Assembly: GCA_013368445.1 (NCBI GenBank)
Contig: JAACJO010000001.1
Location: 2,976,001 to 3,040,000 of the forward strand
DNA length: 64,000 nucleotides
Source: Leucocoprinus leucothites
Lineage: Eukaryota; Basidiomycota; Agaricomycetes; Agaricales; Agaricaceae
Reading direction: 5' to 3'
The notes below the pieces were generated by a model. That model searched no databases, was not told the DNA's origin, and saw only the letters and a list, made by a program, of their open reading frames with translations. This document shows, one piece after another, positions 60,243 through 64,000 of this stretch; positions within the stretch are counted from its first letter, which is position 1; every line of letters starts with the position of its first letter. Made by a program: the position numbers and the translations under genes.

Positions 60243-61629
60243 ATGTCATACTGCAAGCTCTGTAAGCCCATTTCTGAGAATGTCGCAAGAGTCTGGGCTA
60301 ATCTAGAAAGGAAGTCCTCGGTTTCTATCCTACGGGTGGTGCTCAAGTGAATCATTTCAGCAGTACTTGTTGATGTCAACTGACGCTTAGCTGTACCAGT
60401 TATTTGGCATTGTCCTTGATTTGCTCCTTCTTGGTATCCTCACCGTACAGATCTGTAGGTTGACAACCATGACTGCCATCCAGAAACCTGCTCACGTCTG
60501 GGACTTCGACGGACTCAGATATTTACTATTTGGCCTTCCCAAGAGACGGATATGTGGTCAAGACTGTAGTGCCATTTATCTATTTGATCGGGGTGGCACA
60601 AACGGGGGTAGCAATAAGGGACCTGTATGATTTTGCTTCTGTGATACGGTGTCCCGGTGTCCGTCCCCATCCATGGCCGAAGAGTCAGGTATGGTTCTCA
60701 ATCACTACATCGAGTGCTATTGGTATGGAAGCAATTCCTTTCTAACCTGAGCTCAGTGAGACTGACAGTACGATCACTACAGTGGCGCTGAACGTTCAAT
60801 GGTTCTATGCCTATAGGCTCTACATACTTTCCAAAAGGCTTTGGATTGGGACTCTAGTCGCACTGGTGGGCGCGTTTTTCTGCTTCGATGTATCGGAATG
60901 ACTCATAAAAATCAGCTTTCATTGGGACAGTTTGCAAGCGGGATCATTGGTGCCCTCTGTGGTAGTGGTTTGAGGACACTTGTGTTGAAACTCCTTGATG
61001 GAGGTGTTTGCCTCAATGGCTTTGACCATGTGAGTTTGAATTCAGTGAGAACACTCAGAGCACATGTTGTAACCCTTGACAAAGGTATGGGGCCCTTTGA
61101 ACGTAACCTGCGATGTTACGATCACCATCTGCATGGCTACTCTTGTGAGTAGTCGCTTCTAGCCCAGATTTCGTCCATACCTAACTAGAAGGTACCAACT
61201 AGCTTTTCAAGCGACGGAGGGAAACAGTCAAAAAAACGACCTACACACGTGTGAACAGAATTATCCAGCTGATCATTGAAATAGGATTGGCTACCAGTAA
61301 GATATCTACACTGGTAAAACCTTCTCTCTGAATTCACTTGTTCTGTAGGTATCACGGTGATCATCTACACCACTGTTTACAACCTAAGTTACGAGTGGTT
61401 TGTGGTGCCTGGTCTGGCAATGGCCAAGGTATATAGCAATTCAATGCTGGCACTGCTCAATAATCGCGCCACCATTACCAACGGGAGAGATGCCCAAGGA
61501 TCTGCTGATGATACTTATGAGTTACGCTTAGGAGCCCTGCAGAGTAGGAGCATAGAGGATTTGCGTAGACGGGCAGGGAGCAGGCCTCAGGCCTCTGCTA
61601 TGGTGAGAGCACATCATCTTTTCCGCTAA
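60243..61629 (+). CDS. DUF6534-type multi-pass membrane protein, copy 4
   Basis: A diverged family member. After an uncertain first exon (ATG at 60243 is proposed), exon 2 encodes LFGIVLDLLLLGILTVQIY. Then come YYLAFPRDGYVVKTVVPFIYLIGVAQTGVAIRDLYDF, WFSITTSSAIGM, VALNVQWFYAYRLYILSKRLWIGTLVALVG and the hallmark VPGLAMAKVYSNSMLALLNNRA, ending in an Arg-rich tail at 61629. The YYLAFP, AIRDLYD and YSNSMLA-LNNR motifs align with copies 1-3 but the rest is much more diverged, so it is an older paralogue. It converges with GH92, 60 bp between stops. Function unknown. Confidence 0.72.
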
Positions 61630-61688
61630 ACAAAATTCACTCCGCAAGTCATTCAGAGCTAAATTCAGTCACATAAACCTAGTCAACA

Positions 61689-64000
61689 CTAATCATAGCC
61701 GCCAGTTGAGATCGATGGTGGAAGTGCATCTGCTCCATTTCCACAAGAAACGTGGATATCATCGCTGAGGGTGAGCTCAACGACTGAGCCAGTCTTGAAA
61801 ACGTCCCAATCTAAGTAGCAGTTGGATTTGTATTGCTTCCCGTTCACTGTAACGCGCTACTCGTCGTTCTATCAGATTCAAATTTGTCAGCGAGACTAGA
61901 TTATCATGCCCACCTGAACAAAGACACGTCCCCCGGTCCCGTCCTCCGGATTACCTTTGAAGTTGTTTGATTTAATCACAGTAGTCGTATTAAAAACTGG
62001 GTTAAAGAAGGAAATCTGCTTGAAGAAGGGAGAAGATAGGAGGTATTGTTCAGTTGCCGGAAGAGGGTAGAGACCCGCAAGATAGAACGCCGCATAGCTC
62101 CCCATGGCGCCTTTTGAGCTTGAAGGTTAATTATTGGGTAACATCCACGGTATCACAAAGTGTTTACCTGAGTCTGTCGGGGAAAATGGATTAACACTAA
62201 AATCGAGAAACACGACCCATTAAAGGGTTTACTAACCGTCATTTCCAGGAAGCCCATTCCTAGACGTATTGAAGAACTCTGCAATGACTTGTCTCGACCT
62301 TTGTGTACTCAAGCCCGGGCGATTAGCGTAGTGGTACATGAAGGGTATCTGCTGTGCCGGTTCATCAGTAGCATCGAAGTAGTCCTGTGCAGGTGTCAGT
62401 CGATGCATACAAGAGGTGCAAGCGGCCGTGTGTTACCTCCTCAAAGATGAAGTCCAACCGCTCAATGAAGCTTTTATTACCTCCCTGCAGCTCAATCAGC
62501 TTGGCGGTGTCTTGTGGTACGTACTGGAAAAATACTCAGAGATACGATCATCACCTTAAACCGTTGACTTACTTGAGAATACTAGTGCAGCCACAGAATG
62601 ATGTCAGTCTTAGTGGTGAGGAAAACCAGTTAATCACCCACAGTAATCGGAGAACCTGGAAAAGTAGGTGAGATAGGGCGCTAGCTGTTGTGTGGGGTAA
62701 AGCGCAAGTACCTTCATAGAAGCCATCCCGATTTGCAGCATTCAAGAAGCACGTTGCCTGGGCTGGGTCATGAATACTGCAGTGGCGGGGATCTGTGAAA
62801 TTGAAAGTCCCGTTTGCAAATCTCAGCTGTAAAGTATCAGCTCCTGTCCTTATTCAGCCAGCGAAAACAGGTACCTGCGCCATGCCCTGAATCTGTGGGC
62901 TTCCAGGCACACTAACTTCTGGGTTCCAAACGTTCGCAAAATTTCCGGCTCTTCCCAAGTACTAGGCAGGCCGTCAGTGAACCCTTAAGTCAAATAAGCG
63001 AATTCAGTGAATGTTCACCTTCTTTTGGTCGTCCGTTTTGCCCAGAATCTTCGCCACTTGAGCAATCGAAAAGTCGTTGAAGGCATGCTATAGCCACCTT
63101 AAATACTGTAATAGTGTGATCCCTGAGCTGGGTACATACTTCTAAGGTTCGAGACACTTGTTTACTATTTGCACCTCCTGGACTGAACGTATCATCTGGG
63201 ATATATCCTGTCAGTCGTGAGGTTAGCGACGTCTGCCATTGCTGCCTATTGCAAGAGCCGTAGTACCGAGTTCCTTCCAGGCGTTGGTTTGTCGGCCTTG
63301 TAGGTTCCAATTTGGAGATTCATTTTCCGCATCCGCCAGCAATGCATTGTAAAGGTCATCAGGGGAAACGTTCAGCGCAGCAGCCTGTTCATGGAACCTA
63401 AGATATGTGAGAAAGAGAAATGTCCTGATTCGATGGCACTGACTTGACGAAGAACTCGCTGACGATGGGGTCTCCATCTATCGCATCGAACGGTCATTGC
63501 GAGGAGCAAAAAACCTCAAGGTAGATAACGTACTGCTGCCACCTTGGATGAAATGCATCGCTGTGGCTCCTCGGCATTCCGGAAGCCAGCCTGAAAGTGA
63601 CTTTCGGCATGCATAGGCTCTGTAATAACGGATTGGCGTACCTTCATTCTTTTGTACGTCAATCATCCCCCTAACTATCCGAGCAAAGGTAGTAGGATCG
63701 TGGAGTGACATGAGAGGGTAGAGAGTACGATATGTATCCCACTACCTTTTTCAGAATTTCATCAATTGAGACAAAAGCTATCGCTCACGTTGCAGTAAAA
63801 TGAGTCAAAGTAAGGTTCGGTGGAGTTCCATTTTGGATTCTCTCCGGTATCTATGGCGGAAAATATAAGCCAAATAGACCTCAAACGCTGCTCAAGAAAG
63901 CTTACAATCAGCAGGGGATATGTGGGTACGGTAGAGCTATCAATTCGTGAGGTTGTGAGAGATACAGAATAATAATAGGACGAACAGATGAATAGAATAG
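61689..64000 (-). CDS. GH92 alpha-mannosidase, 5' end cut by the window
   Basis: GH92 enzymes are exo-acting, Ca2+-dependent alpha-mannosidases that trim N-glycans. The minus-strand frame ends at TAG 61689-61691 (ISTGGYD). Reading upstream from the window edge: FDSFYCN, WDTYRTLYPLMSLHDPTTFARIVRG, LPECRGATAMHFIQGGS, NVSPDDLYNALLADAE, a DTFSPGGANSKQVSRTLE block, NFANVWNPEVSVPGSPQIQG, QYVPQDTAKLIELQGG, a FIEEDYFDATDEPAQQIPFMYHYANRPG segment and the catalytic-region motif GNDDSGAMGSYAAFYLAGLYP. Many short introns cut it. The N-terminal part, including any signal peptide, is missing. Sites near 61770-61920 were read in frame to the stop. Confidence 0.85.

Overview
This window is nuclear DNA of a filamentous basidiomycete, most likely an Agaricomycete. 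The genes are short, cut by many 50-70 nt GT-AG introns, have C/T-rich leaders and are packed on both strands. Conserved eukaryotic genes (KRR1, NOP56, EAF, WDR89, TTI2, calcineurin B) sit between families typical of Agaricomycetes (DUF6534-type membrane proteins, F-box proteins, a ferritin-like Rds1 homologue, GH92 mannosidase). No tRNA, rRNA or CRISPR was found. All identifications come from reading the sequence against remembered family features; no search was run.

Layout. 0-20.6 kb is gene-dense: KRR1(+), a large unrecognised membrane protein(+), NOP56(-) divergent from a secreted serine carboxypeptidase(+), Rds1-like(+), EAF(+), DUF6534 copy 1(-) and an F-box protein(+). 20.6-24.2 kb is sparse, with one small Gln/Ser-rich protein(-). 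24.2-40.4 kb is a tandem segmental duplication (units 24204-33010 and 33011-40430). Its only recognisable gene is one DUF6534 protein per unit, and that gene lies in opposite orientation in the two units because about 1.9 kb is inverted. 41.1-42.7 kb is a degenerate repeat tract whose core can form a hairpin around a G-rich loop. 43.6-50.3 kb is again conserved and dense: WDR89(-), a single-pass membrane protein(+), TTI2(-) divergent from calcineurin B(+).

50.7-58.7 kb is a nested mobile-element block. The outer element has 188-bp terminal inverted repeats and a perfect 9-bp target duplication (Mutator-like architecture), and holds a truncated, decayed RecQ-type helicase. A complete 6.4-kb Copia LTR retrotransposon, with 374-bp LTRs and a 5-bp target duplication, sits inside the helicase frame. 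Its gag-pol is one frame with five stops and no frameshift. All 11 differences between its two LTRs are CpG transitions, whereas the CpG-rich inverted repeats of the older outer element are almost unchanged. The window ends with DUF6534 copy 4(+) and a GH92 alpha-mannosidase(-) that runs off the right edge.

Main points for follow-up are the nested element and its uneven CpG decay, the inverted gene inside the tandem duplication, the hairpin/G-rich repeats near 41.5-42 kb, and a carboxypeptidase gene that appears to need an AT-AC and a GC-AG intron. Exon-level statements are manual; splice sites and starts are least certain for the 2519-5683 gene, the DUF6534 copies, TTI2 and GH92.
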